The position numbers and the translations under genes are program-made. This document shows positions 47,101-59,643 of a DNA stretch of 64,000 nt, piece by piece (position 1 is the stretch's first letter; the number at the start of each line of letters is the position of its first letter). The notes under the pieces are model-generated. The model had not been told where the DNA came from and did not search any database. It saw only the letters and a list, made by a program, of their open reading frames with translations. The stretch spans positions 23,844,430 to 23,908,429 of the forward strand of contig CM022672.1 of assembly GCA_012295275.1 (NCBI GenBank), in the 5' to 3' direction. The DNA is from Chrysomallon squamiferum. Taxonomy: Eukaryota > Mollusca > Gastropoda > Neomphalida > Peltospiridae.

Positions 47101-47711
47101 GAAGTTTCATTTACCAAATTGTATATATTTTCATTTTGTAGATCATTCCTATATGCAGTTCTTTGGAGATGACTTTCTGAGGTTGTTACTTCTGCGTTTT
47201 GTGTTTTGCTACATTGTCCTTATTCTGCACAGAGGATTCAAGGTACTTTAACAAAACACACATTTATAAAATTTCTACTCAAGATACTTCATTCAAAATC
47301 ATAATATGTATCTTTTTCACAATACAGATGTTTTGGAAGTTTTTTTTTTTATCATTTGCAAATTGAAAAAATGTTTTAAAAAGACATTAATTCTACAGTG
47401 TTTTTCAGGAAGACCCAATATAATACTACAATTGTTGTTTCTATTACTATTATTATTGTTATTATTATTATTATTATTATTGTTATTATTATTGTTATTG
47501 TTATTATTATTATTATTAGTTATTATTATTATTATTATTATTATATTCTAAACTTCAGGGACCCAGCTACTATCCTGTATCACATCCACCACTCTCCACG
47601 GATGAAATTCTTGAACATCCAGTTCTTTACAAAATAGTTCTAGATCTCGCGAGTATTCTTGAAGTACGAGGATTGTTTGCTGAACCAGGAGAATGTGACA
47701 TTGTGGCCTGA
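32012..47711 (+). CDS. SCAI: Suppressor of cancer cell invasion (SCAI) orthologue
   Basis: Nuclear cofactor; the vertebrate protein represses MRTF/SRF transcription and acts in double-strand-break repair. Sixteen coding exons: 32012-32109, 33537-33632, 33812-33898, 34132-34230, 38459-38555, 38922-39020, 39507-39659, 40073-40195, 41404-41433, 44556-44730, 45122-45218, 45850-45931, 46230-46302, 46451-46624 (uncertain end), 47142-47242, 47559-47711. Family blocks: FGRTFDVYTKLWKFQQQHR, RYYARFIVVCLLL, VKFSELTLDMFRMLQ, RRENPHKYLLYKP, EMHCLHPGDLYPYTRKPLF, NLFGQPLVCLLSP, GNLFTLFLHSPLMA, QFFGDDFLRLLLLRF and LDLASILEVR. Phases agree across all joins. The exception is exon 14, which reads TAA at codon 494, just before its expected end, and lacks a good GT donor there. 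Otherwise about 578 codons, against about 606 in human. Confidence 0.92.
34668..34715 (+). other. SCAI: Candidate 48-nt cassette exon in SCAI intron 4
   Basis: A pyrimidine-rich stretch and TTAACAG precede 48 bases that end at CAG|GTTAGT. The segment enters and leaves in phase 2, exactly the phase of the flanking exons, has no stop, and would add SMLHDIGKSLVMVSQD between exons 4 and 5. The vertebrate protein as I recall it has no insertion here, so this would be an optional or lineage-specific exon. Chance occurrence is possible. Confidence 0.4.
42726..43368 (+). mobile_element. Tigger/pogo-like MITE with transposase remnant
   Basis: Inverted ends CAGTGGTACCTTGACT and, on the other strand, CAGTGGTACTTTGACT, each flanked by TA (42724-42725 and 43369-43370), as expected of pogo/Tigger insertion. 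Inside, ATG at 42919 opens MDPKKMSAKDTAEKMK then a stop. Further on, VVDLVRQYEH and LKQKESIKAILPAKGVKIIS match the DNA-binding N-terminus of Tigger-type transposases. The catalytic part is absent in 643 bp, so this is a dead deletion derivative inside SCAI intron 9. Confidence 0.8.
46079..46130. repeat. (TTTTA)n repeat
   Basis: Imperfect pentanucleotide tract in SCAI intron 12. Confidence 0.85.
47442..47544. repeat. (ATT)n microsatellite, interrupted
   Basis: About 33 trinucleotide units with scattered GTT variants and one shifted register, ending 14 bases before SCAI exon 16. The leucine- or isoleucine-rich open frames here are artefacts of the repeat. Confidence 0.9.
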
Positions 47712-50700
47712 TGAGGATACTGACATTGTCCAGGTGTTGATATCTGCAGGACAATGACATTAACAGCAGCACGAGCAGGACACTGTCTTGGCTAAGATCT
47801 CATTACTCCAAAGACTTATTTACTCACTTTATTTACTTTATATTCAATATTTATGTATATTCGTTTTTCCTTCTTCACATGAGAGCAACATTTTACCACT
47901 ATTTTCATTTGACAAGACTGATATAAAAGTTAATATAGTGACTTTTATAAATATTATGATGAGATAAATCTTATATGATTTATGAAATTAGCAGCTGCTG
48001 TAGTTTTGCTTATTTATTTCAAATATTTACATTGTTATTTCTTTTCAACAGCAAAATTTTGTTGGTTACTGCAAGGGTAGTAGTACTGATAAAGAAATAC
48101 AACTGCATAACAGGAATTACTAAAATATTTTTTGAAGCCAGTTCTTTTTAAACTATCAACTGTTCTCTTCACAAATTCAATTCTTGTTTATTTTATCTTC
48201 TAGTATATTTACATGTCAGTAGTGCTGATGCACATTAACTACTTTTTTTAATAGATATTAATGAAATTTTATCTTGCCATGCACACTAGAAATATATCTT
48301 ACTCTTTAAATTTGATTACTATTTCTCACGATATATTGTGCACAAGTTTTTTCTATCAGTAATCAGGTAATGATAATTTGTGTGATAGTCTAATTATTAT
48401 AAGATATTGTAGTTTGATTTTGGTTTTCGTACTTTATGATTTTTTCTCTGACACTTTCATGTCAGTTTTATTAGCTAAAATGTAGCTTGCAGTGAAAATG
48501 TGGTTCTCAAATAGAAAAACAAGTTCTTTCATTAACTTACAAAAATCTTGCTAGAGTGTGTTAAATTAAGAAAACCACTGATTCCGAGTGCTATTTCTGA
48601 ATTACTTTTCAGAATAATTAAAAACTATAATTCCTTTATTTATGACATTCGTAATAGCTAAATTCTGTCTTTTTCTTTATATTTATTTGTCCATGCTATT
48701 TAATTTATTGTCAGTATTGAACATTCAGATAGAAGAAAAAGAAATGATTCCTCAAAACTGAGTATGAACTGATCTGTGATTTTGATCTATCTTTTTTTTA
48801 TAATTATTTTTATGTTGCATATGTGTATATATGTTTACTATGTTGTTATGATTTGATGTAAAATGTTTTTATATCAGTTTATGTTTTAGATTCTTTACAC
48901 TGAGGTATTCATATTTGACTTCATTTATACATTGTGCTATTATTCTCTAGTCATTCACATTGGTTAATCACATACATTTGTCTACGCATTAAACAGTAAT
49001 TTATTTATTCTTCGATACACTGGCATCATTTTTTTATCTAGAATTCATGGTGTTCCATATTTATTCATAGTGCCAAGTTATTTTCTTTTAAGTTGCCAAT
49101 TTGCTATCAGTATTGATTCCATAAACTGTCACAATTTGAAGTGCACCTTAACTGAGAAATCTGCTATCAAATTAATAATTTTATTAATGAAAATAAAAAA
49201 GAATATTTTCAATCTCTGTTCATAAAAATTCATTTTTTAGAATTTGTTGGACTAAACATTTACTTTAAGAAAGATCCAGAATAAATAATCAAAATAATAA
49301 TTTCTTATTATCTGCCATTTAGCAGCAGAACAAATTGCGAAATGAAGCATCTTTTGATATAAATCATACAGAGCTCCATTATTTTTTAACATCCTGTTCA
49401 AATTGGAATCAGTGTTAACATAGTGAATTTTAAAGTATGAATTTAAATCAAAAGGAAAAAGTAATGAAAATTCAAAATTAGTAATGTAATAAATAAACAG
49501 TAAATAATATCTTTCAAATCCTTAGTTCCAGCAAACATGTTGTTATTAAAAGTTCTGAAATCTGAAGGCAGTTAGATAACAAAATTATTATATTATTATT
49601 ATTGATCTTCTTTCTCAGGAATTACTTAATTCATCATATCATTTCAGATATTCATTTATAATTTTATTTAACCATTATATTATTTTCATTTGATTTTTAT
49701 AATTATTATCATTAATTTTATTTTTATGTTCATTTTGCATTAACATTTGTTTATGAGAACTTAGACAGATTTTAAAGACTAATTTACTAACTTGAATTAG
49801 AATATATTTTATGTTTCCTTAATACTGATTTATCATACATATCTTTTGTTGAATAGATATATAATTTACATGTGAGTTTCTAAATATTTAATTGTTTTTA
49901 GTTTTATATCAAAAGCCACATTTACAACTGCATCTATTAATTGCAGGCTTAACACTTTTTAGCAGTGCCAAATGTCATCATTATTTTCAGATAAAAATGA
50001 TTAACCATATCAAAGATTATAAAAAAAATTCTACTAGAATGCAACATTTTTTAATCTTCCTTTATTTCTTATAGTCTGCTGGACTATTCTGAGTTTAAAG
50101 TAAATTAATTATTAAACTGTTCAGATTATTCACAATGCTTTAATTTCAAATTTATGGATGTTATTTAACTAATATTAATATGTACTGATACATATATATA
50201 TCATCAGAGGGTAATTTATTCTGCCTTTTTTTCAAAAACATCTAGTTATCTTTATTTCAGGTAAGATTTGTTTACATATTTATTGTGTGTATTCATCTTA
50301 ATTTTTTGTGATATGCTGTTCATTTGTTTTGTTGTCCTTCAAACAACTGTGATGAAAATGTATAGTTTGGTTTTATATTATATCATTTTGACATTACTTT
50401 TGTGAAGTCAGTAATAGATCATGCACCTTTTTTGAAATATTATTTATTTAATGTTATTTTTATCTTAATTTATATATTTATTAATTCTCCATCAGTGGAA
50501 ATCAAATATTTAACAATTTATTGGACCAAAATTTCAGAGTGTTTTTAATTACTCAAGATATTAATGTTGGTTATCTTTTTTTCAATATTTATTTATTTTA
50601 TATATTACTGCTATTATTTATTATAACTTAAAAGTTACTTATTTATGTATTTTTTGTAATGTTGTGTCGTTTATGTTTAGTGTTGTACTGAAAGTGCTTA

Positions 50701-53011
50701 ATCCACATTTATGCTTGTTTTTCTAAACAAAACAGCATAACATGTTAGGTCTAATATATAGCATTATGTCATTTCAGTATTCTAACCAGCTAAGTGAACT
50801 TTTCTTATAAAACAGGTGTAGAATAGATGAACATTACATGCTGAGCTAAGTAGACTGAGGTCAAGGACAACTGTTAGAGGAGCTGATTAGTCTGCATAAC
50901 ACATGTCTGATTTGTTCAGATGAAGTTAAAAGTTTAAAATTTTGCATCATAATATGTGTCTTATAAATCAAACTTAGATAACAGCAAAACCATTTTTCTA
51001 TAAGAAACAGATTTTAGGCTCTCAGTTATTGAATTTCTCTATATATAGTTTGATACTCAGCTTTTTTTCTTTTTCTTTTTTCTTTTTTAATGGAATAAAA
51101 TAGCTAATTATTTATTATAAAATGATGTGTGATTAATCTTTATTTCTCCCCATTTTTAAATTTTCATTGGATTATCGTAGTGTTTCAGCTAATTAACTTT
51201 GACATTTTACACATTTACAGCATTCAGTAATTATATTTATTATGTAAATCTGATTAAACACCTTCTTAATATTTAAAATGATTTGTTATTGTTAGCTTTT
51301 ACATACAAAGTTTATTTAAATATTGAATTCCACTAATTTTTCTTTCATTTATTTCAAAAATGTTTCATCAATTTACGTCATTAAATGTGGATGTACAAAT
51401 GTTTACATAGTTTTCTTGTACTTAAAATGTTTTATTTACAGTGGCTTAAAAAACACTTATGGTTATTTGATTTAGAAAGTACTAAAAGCAGATTCAAACT
51501 TTAAGAGTTACCCATTAGAAATCTCAGTTTATCACTTTGTTGAAGTTTTTTTTTTTTATGGTTTCTTGCACAGAAGAATAAAGATAAAACAGAAGTATGA
51601 GGTGCAAAACATCAAAACATTTTTGCTTTGTTTCTTTTTTTTTTTTCAACAGAGAGAATCCATGTACAAGGATGTAGCAGAATACAAAACACGTTTATAA
51701 TTTCTCAATGATACATTTTGAATATACAACCCATCATAGAATGTTTCCAAACTAATAATTATTCCATTTGAATGGATTCTTTTCTTCTTTTTTTAAAGGT
51801 TTTTTAAAACAACTTATTATTTCACAGTTTATCACTAAGCAATATTAACTATCAAATTTAGAAACTATTTTAAGGATAGTAAAAAGACTCAATGCTTCTA
51901 ACTGGGTTTTTTAGGTGGGATTTTCCTTAATGTTACTCTGCTTGGCATTGATCTAATTCCAGGAATCCATAACATTCCCAACTATGTATTATCAACATAT
52001 TTATTATACACATCTTTTTCTTTTTATCTTTACTATTATTATTTTTTTTTTTTTTTTTTTAATATTTTTTAGAATTAAATCTAATTCCAACTTTCAAAAC
52101 CTTTTCCCTAGTCAGCTATACTATAAAAGAAAAACAATGGACAAATATGATGCAATTTTTAATACATTATTTAAAAAAAAGATGTACACATATAAAAAAA
52201 AAAAGCTAGTAAAATATAGAGAAAAAAATAAAATTAAATTGATACAACATCAGAAAGGATGAGTTTTTGATAAATTTTCAAAGCAAAAGAATAATAAAAA
52301 ATATATAAAACATTACAAAAGCTCTGTTTTTCAACATGATTGATATAAAAGAACATAATTTATTATTCAAAAGGCACATCTGGGGCTTAATTTTATTTTA
52401 TTTTTTTATCAAAAACTAGGATTAGATATTCTAAACTCTAAATAATTGTTTCATAAAAAATATACATAAAACAGTTTCTCTAAATATTTAAAATAACCCC
52501 AAAAAGCAGTTAATTACAATATATAATGTTATGAATCTATTTTTACATACAAATTTTATTATGCAAAACAATAAACAATCAAATAACAAATTGCTATAGA
52601 ACTAAGGCACACTTATCCAAAAATAAATCAGATTATCTTAAATTGCTCTTCACAATATCTCTATTTTTTTTCATCTCTAACAAAATATATACAATTAGTC
52701 TTGGACTATAACAGTACTTGTATTAAAAGAATATGAGTAATTAACAAAAATATATATTCTTTAAAAATATGAACATAAATGTGTTTATAAACTCATGACC
52801 AGGTAACTCATAAAAACAATAACAAAAAGAAAACACTCTGATACACATAAATAATTTTAAAATAACTGTCAATTAAGGCAACACATAATTCTATTGAATG
52901 ACCAATCATTTAATATAAGGCCTCTGACACTACAACATACAGCTTATCCCTATGATCATTAATAAAAATGAAGAAAAACGTATTTGTAAATGATAAGAAA
53001 TATGTAACGCA
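47712..53011. other. Convergent gap: SCAI 3' side and WDR38 3' side
   Basis: 5.3 kb of A+T-rich sequence between the two stop codons. It probably includes a long SCAI 3' untranslated region; AATAAA-type signals are frequent, so the end cannot be placed. No coding region, RNA gene or element is recognised. The open frames are low-complexity. Confidence 0.6.
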
Positions 53012-55965
53012 TTATCGCGGTACCATAAACGCTGCTCCTGACACTACTACTGATGCTGAAGGAGTGAAAGCACAATACTGAACTGTCTCTGTTTCACACT
53101 GAAAAACAAACAATATTAATGGTGAACTGTCTGATGTTATGTCTCAACAAATTACAATTTATTACATTTGTGTAAAGCTCTGTAATTATAAATATCTGAA
53201 ATTCATAACCTGTAAATAATTAATTGTTTTTATCATAGTTCTGTATTTCTAGATGAACTTCTATGTCATGTATGTACCATTATTGTATACAGACAGTTCC
53301 CTACTTATAACATGAATACATTCTGGATGTTACTTGGAATTTACCATGTTTCTTTCTTTTGTTTATTTATGATATATTACCCAATCTTTTCTGTTTTGCT
53401 TGTACTGTAGTACAGTGATGCCAGACAACATATACTATTAGGAAATGAACTAAACATTTTATTTATCTTTTCTCTAGTTTCATTAATGTTTTCTTTTTGT
53501 CTTGGTTTTAAACTGCAAAGGCTATAAGTAGGTAACTCATTTAATTGTTTTACTCTGGTTTTGAGATAAAGAACATTGAATTGATTTGTAAATGTTGTAT
53601 GAAATTCTTAATTTTCATTCAGTTACTCCAGTTGACTGGCAAATTAATATTTAAATATTGCAGTTATGTTACAAAAACAAAAGGTATAAAAATAATCATA
53701 CTTCCAAAATTTTTAAACATTTTCCATCAACAACATCCCATATTCGGACTGTCTGGTCATCAGAAGCACTGGCCAAATAGGTGCCATCAGGTGAAAATGC
53801 AACTGCTTGGATCCAGCTTTGATGTCCATCACACATATGAACACACTGACCTGTCCATGGGTTCCACATCTGAACAGTTTTGTCCCAGGAACCAGATGCC
53901 TGAAATGAATAAATAAATAACAATAGCAACAAATAGACAACGAAACTAATGCAAAACTATTATCCTCCAAGATCTCTACAATATTAGATCCAAACAACAA
54001 AGTTTACTAAACATTTACACACTCAACAATTTAAGAATTATGAACAGAGGTATTAGTAACTGATCAAAATAATTTTCCATTTCATTTATACAACTTATTT
54101 TTGATTATGGAAAATTGAACTGATATCTCTAGTTCAAGAAAAGCAGTATCTACTATTCTTGCTGTCATTCATTGCATAAATTCACCATGAAAATAGTAAG
54201 TGAAATTTTCATTTTAATATGAAACTGAAACATTATTCTGTAAATTAACAGAGTAATTTGGAAACTTATAACAACCTATCCACACATAAAAAATAAAACA
54301 TACATTCAAATCAAAAATATTTCATAAATTATTACCAGTATTCCATCCTTAGAGAAAGCAAGTGCATGCACATTTCCTTTGTGACCTTTTAAAACCTTGG
54401 TAGTGCTATGTTTAGAGCTATCCAGTGTCCACACACGTACTGTAAAGTCCCATGAACCTGTTGCCTGATAATGGAAAAAATTATTTATAAAAATTCATTA
54501 CTTGATTATGATGCGATCTTCAGTCAAGGGTAGCATTTTGGTATGGAGATATTTAGGAGATAATAATACCATGTTTTGTTGTAAACAATAAGAAGCTGAT
54601 GTAAAAAAAAAAAAAAAACAGGTTTTAAATCATTTATAGTCAATGAGAAATGAACCTGGATTGATCGAGATTAAACCTGCTATAAAGCAATGACTGAAAT
54701 GGATGTAGTTATTTAGAACTTCTAAAAACATTAAATTTACCAGTAGGTTTCAAACTTATTGTAATCTATGTGGAATACATGGTACTAATGCACCAATGAA
54801 TTACACTATATAACAAGCTATGTTAATATATTTTCTTGGAACTAAAACAAGGAAAATTAGGCCTGTGTAGCTTGTGTGCATATGGTTAATATATTCTGTG
54901 ATTTTATATTTTGTAAAAGTATACACATCCATGTCCACCATCAACCAAACATGAAAGATGAATATGAACAAAAGCAGTGTTGTTGTGCTTGCTTCAACAG
55001 ATTAAATATTACAACTTTACCAGCAATCTTCCATCATGTGAGAAGGCTATGGACTGGATAACCATGGTGTGTCCTTTGAATATTCTCATTTGATTACCAT
55101 TCTGAAAAACAAATAAAGACATTTCTTTTTAAAATTTTCTATAGATGAAATGAAAACATTATGCAGGTTTTTTTTTTTTTTAATTGAAGAGGAATATTTT
55201 TGCATACTGAAATTATAATTCAGTTTAATTTTGCACTTTAATTTCCAACATAGTTAACAATGCTAGTAGTACAGCAATAAATAGAAATTTCTTCTGGCAT
55301 TATTATTATATTATTATTTGAAATATTCCACAAAATGATATAATTTAATTTCTTCACTTATAAGGACATTGAACCCAATTTCTAGTGTTTGGGCAGGATT
55401 TCACACTGTGTTCTGGTTCTAGTTTTTTTTTTTTTTTTTTTTTTTTTCTTTTTGCCATCATTTATTATGTTATTTTATTTATTTTATTTATTATTATTTT
55501 TAGTTTGTTTCGTATGACAGGCACAAAATTTTGTATCTGTGTTTAAGCAATAAATGTTTATATTTTAAAAACTCTTTTTTTCAACTGGAGCTTTGTAAAG
55601 CAGTAGTGTGCATAGTAAGGCATACTTACATGTTCCAAAATATATTGTTCATCAAAACACAAATATATAGAAATGGGTAGTCCTGTACTAAGGTATTATA
55701 TACATATTTCTACAAGTGAGAAAAATATCTTACTTTAACACTCCAGAGAATTGCTTTATGATCCCATGATCCAGAACACAGAGAAGAATTGTCAGGTGAA
55801 AATACCACAACCTCAACACTCTTTGTGTGACCTGTAGTGAGAAAACAGCAAATAATTTATCTTGTTCATTCAGTTTCCTTTTAAAAACACAAACATTTGT
55901 AAATGCATATGTTATTGTTTTAAATTATCTCAGAATATGTTTTAATGAATTGTAGAATATACTTC

Positions 55966-56005
<40 letters not shown>

Positions 56006-57545
56006 ACACATGCATTTGAGTATGCACTTAGGTCTGAATTACATAAAACAGTTTTGTAATTCAAACTTAAAATATGTACTTCCAAAACATAAATTAGTTT
56101 GTTAGGATTCAAAAAATCAAGTAAAATAATAGGAAGATGACTAATTAGTATCATAAACTCAAAACGTTCTTGAAACTATGAAAATTCTTATGCATATATA
56201 TATATATATATATATGAGGATGATTAGTGTACTATCCCAGAATAATTTCATAGTATTTTATTACTTACCTAGAAGTAAATGTTTCTGCTGTGCATTGCTA
56301 GTCTGCCAGATTCTAACAGATTTGTCATATGATCCACTGGCAAAATACTTGCTATCTGGAGAAACAGCCACACATTTCACTGAAGCTGTAACAAAATACA
56401 GGACTGTAATCAATCTATTAAAATATAGTTACAGATGTATTTGGTATGATGGTAGGACTTGCTATTAAGTACAAAAATGTTATCCCCAAATATATTAGGA
56501 AATGAAGAAGTTAAAAGTAACTAATCTTAGAGAAATAATAATTTTCAAAAATTACTTTCACTGGACAGATAACAATTTATTTGAAATTATTGTTCAGTGG
56601 TTGATTTTTATCTACTGTTCAGACTACAGCAATATTCAGGAAAACAATTTTGGTAACATATCACTTGTTTGGACTGTCAGAAGCTGACAAGAATTAATGC
56701 TGGTTCCTAATCATAAATAACTGAAGAGTCATAAAATTATTCTCTATTTTTCATCATTTATTCTTCACTAACAGTCAACCCATGATAGACATACTAAAGC
56801 CTTCAATGACTGCATATTCCTAATGCTTATTAATTAAACTATCAATCAGTGTAGACTACAGCATGTAAATGAGGTAAAATATGAAATATACCTGAATGTC
56901 CTTTCAGACTGCAGATTAGTTCTGTTGTGTATGCATTAAATACTCGGACACTGTTATCATCAGATCCAGTGACAGCAATTTGAAAATCCACTGAGAAGGC
57001 CACACAGTTAACCTATTACATAAAAAAATTTTAAATTTATTTTCAAAAGATTTACACACACACACAAAAATAACATTTTATATTAATTTGCTTCATAGTT
57101 TCTAAAAAAATAAATAAACACACACAAACACAAGTATAAAATTTAAAATAGAATTGCATTAGAATCGCTACATAATTAGAACTGTATATTATTTTTCTTT
57201 CTTCATAAATACAGTGATTCTGAATTTGGTTCATGTAGTTTTTTGTTTACTTTATCTATTCAATTTATAAATTATAGATATGATCAGTATGCATGCATGT
57301 CAGTGCTCAAACTATTCACTGATTATAATATCTTATCACACTGGAACTAAACATAATTTTTAAATATTATTAATTTTCTTACAAATAACTTTGATTTAAA
57401 GTTATATTATAATTATACTGACATACAAACACTAGAAGAAAAAAAAAATTCAGTAATGTAATAAAATGCATATACATACTTCATCATTATGTCCAGTAAA
57501 TTTCTTCAAGTCTATAATGGTAAGATCTTCATAATCACAAAACAT
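53012..57545 (-). CDS. WDR38: WD repeat-containing protein 38
   Basis: Seven-repeat WD40 propeller, a protein-interaction scaffold; in vertebrates WDR38 transcripts are associated with ciliated cells, but its molecular role is poorly known. Eight coding exons, minus strand: 57480-57545, 56892-57012, 56269-56385, 55734-55831, 55021-55101, 54336-54464, 53702-53899, 53012-53098. All junctions are GT-AG, phases agree, and 298 residues read without interruption (human about 314). Repeats show GH and WD-type ends: [46 protein letters not shown]. The segment [22 protein letters not shown] and the C-terminal CAFTP...VVSGAA follow WDR38 rather than WDR5 or other propellers. The coding start follows a likely acceptor (TTTTAG near 57570), so a 5' non-coding exon lies upstream. 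Confidence 0.85.
55423..55447. repeat. Poly(T) tract
   Basis: 25-base T run in WDR38 intron 4. Confidence 0.9.
55969..56004. repeat. (TG)18 microsatellite
   Basis: Uninterrupted TG tract in WDR38 intron 3. Confidence 0.95.
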
Positions 57546-58820
57546 TTTAAGTATTCAGCATTCACATATATTCATCTAAAACAAACAAAAACAATAAATA
57601 AATGGCAAGTAAGTTAATTTATAAAAAAAATATATAATAAAGTAACACTAAAGTAATAATAATAAAACTCTTAGATATATTACAGTTACAAAGCTAGATG
57701 ACGATAACAATTTCAAATGAAATCCAATACTGCCAAAGTGAAAGATGGAGTATAATACTTTCATAAACAAATCTTAACAATCACTTTATTTTATTATTTA
57801 TTGTAAAATATTTGCTTTTGTAGAATTAAAATCAACTGTGATTGGAGTCTAAATATTATAAATCCAAAAAAAAAAAAAATGTTCTCACTACAGAAACATG
57901 TTTATAAAAAAGTTTCTGACCACAGAATAATTATGTTGAAAATATTCATACAGGGGTGAAAGGTATCTTTTTCACATTAATTACAAGTAAGAGATTATTT
58001 TACACAGCTGAGGATATATTCTTGTTGCTGTTGTTGTCGTTTATATTATTATTATAAGGAATTCACGTTGATTTGAAAAATAATATAACAAATTTTAATG
58101 TTTGTTTCAGCGTTTTATAATTGGCTATACAATTTTGAGACCTGTATGGTTTTATTAACAGGTTCTGCTAATCAGTCATGCTAGTCATAATCATAATGCA
58201 GCGTATACCCAAAACCAAAATAGTACAACATTTCAACACCATAAACCTGCAAGATCAATACTAAAATCAACATTTCTGTTTAAAACTATCTAAAAATAAT
58301 AAAATTATCAGTATTACGTTTGAAGGTCATTTTCAAAATTATTTAACCTAACTTACAATTATATTAATATATATTCCACTTCAGGACACCTGGATACTGA
58401 AAGTGAAAGTAAATTAATAATATAATGTTTCGAAATCTCTATTTGGCCGTTTTTTGATCAGTCCTAACAACCATTAACAGTTCAGTTGTATGATCGTTCT
58501 AATATTTTTCGTTTCGATTTTAATCGTCATAATACTATTATGCAGTGAACAGTAACTGAACAAGACAATATAATGGTTTATACAAATATTATTAATATAA
58601 ATTATAATATAAATATTATTACATTGTTTGTTAATAAATATTAAATTGGTCTGTCATAGACAAAGGATGTTTTACCATTCTGCATGTAGTTCTGATGAGT
58701 ACCATATGAGCCACATTATCAAATCAGTTTAAAGAGTTTAATAAATCACAATGTTACTAAAAGGAAACATTTTGTTTAATTTTGCGTTATTTCATTCCGA
58801 TTTAATGACTCGTAGAATAT

Positions 58821-58870
58821 ACTTCCGGTTTTTCTTCTTTGTACCTTTCCTTTGCAGCTTCCATAGCAAC
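58821..58870 (-). promoter_or_regulatory. WDR38: Possible WDR38 promoter: X-box-like and ETS-like motifs
   Basis: On the minus strand, GTTGCTATGGAAGC (58870-58857) fits the RFX X-box pattern (half-site, two-base spacer, half-site) with one mismatch. An ETS-like CCGGAAGT lies 29 bases downstream (58828-58821). A donor-like GGAAAG|GTACAA sits between them. RFX factors drive ciliary genes, so a site upstream of WDR38 makes sense, but no transcript start is shown by the sequence. Confidence 0.35.
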
Positions 58871-59205
58871 GGCTCCGCTGCACTTTGTTTAAGACGAACA
58901 TCAAAAGTAAAATAGAACTAAATAAGCTTAACTTTATAATTATTATTGTTATTATTATTATTTATTTATTTATGTATTTTAATTACACAGTCTTTTACCA
59001 CATTTTATGATTAGATTTCATTGGGTACGAATTTTATAATCATATTACCAAACGTAATTATATTCAAAGAAACCATTTCCAGTACTTAGAATATGAATAG
59101 AGTATTATAATTATAATAAGGATACAATAACTTCATATTTTTATTCATATTAAATACAAAAACAGTCTACAGAATTCACTGAATGCAAACAAATAATTAC
59201 AAGGC

Positions 59206-59212
59206 GTTATTA

Positions 59213-59278
<66 letters not shown>
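59206..59278. repeat. (ATT)n microsatellite
   Basis: About 24 units with one GTT near the start. Confidence 0.95.
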
Positions 59279-59279
<1 letters not shown>

Positions 59280-59406
59280 AAAAATATGCCGGCTATTTAC
59301 TTAAAATTTACAGTGGTAATTAAAAGTGACCATTCGGGGGATGTCGGGAACTAGACAAAGAAGTGGGTGAACAGTCTGCGTAAATCCTATTTGAAATCGG
59401 TGAAAA

Positions 59407-59411
<5 letters not shown>

Positions 59412-59440
<29 letters not shown>
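59412..59440. repeat. Poly(A) tract
   Basis: 29-base A run. Confidence 0.95.
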
Positions 59441-59595
59441 CAAAAAATATAAATAAAAAAGCAACAAAACAAACAAAAAACAAATTGAAAATGCACATTA
59501 CCTACCTTGACAATATAAATCGATGTTGTAACCAGCTGCTCACTAGCCTCATATACAGCAGAGTATAACAAAGGTAAAATATATTACTTTCATAT

Positions 59596-59605
<10 letters not shown>

Positions 59606-59638
<33 letters not shown>
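59606..59638. repeat. (TG)n microsatellite
   Basis: About 16 TG units. Confidence 0.95.

Positions 59639-59643
<5 letters not shown>

Noticed and set aside
47306-47637. Leucine- and isoleucine-rich open frames before SCAI exon 16
   Set aside because: They read the (ATT)n repeat in intron 15; the real exon starts at 47559 in another context.
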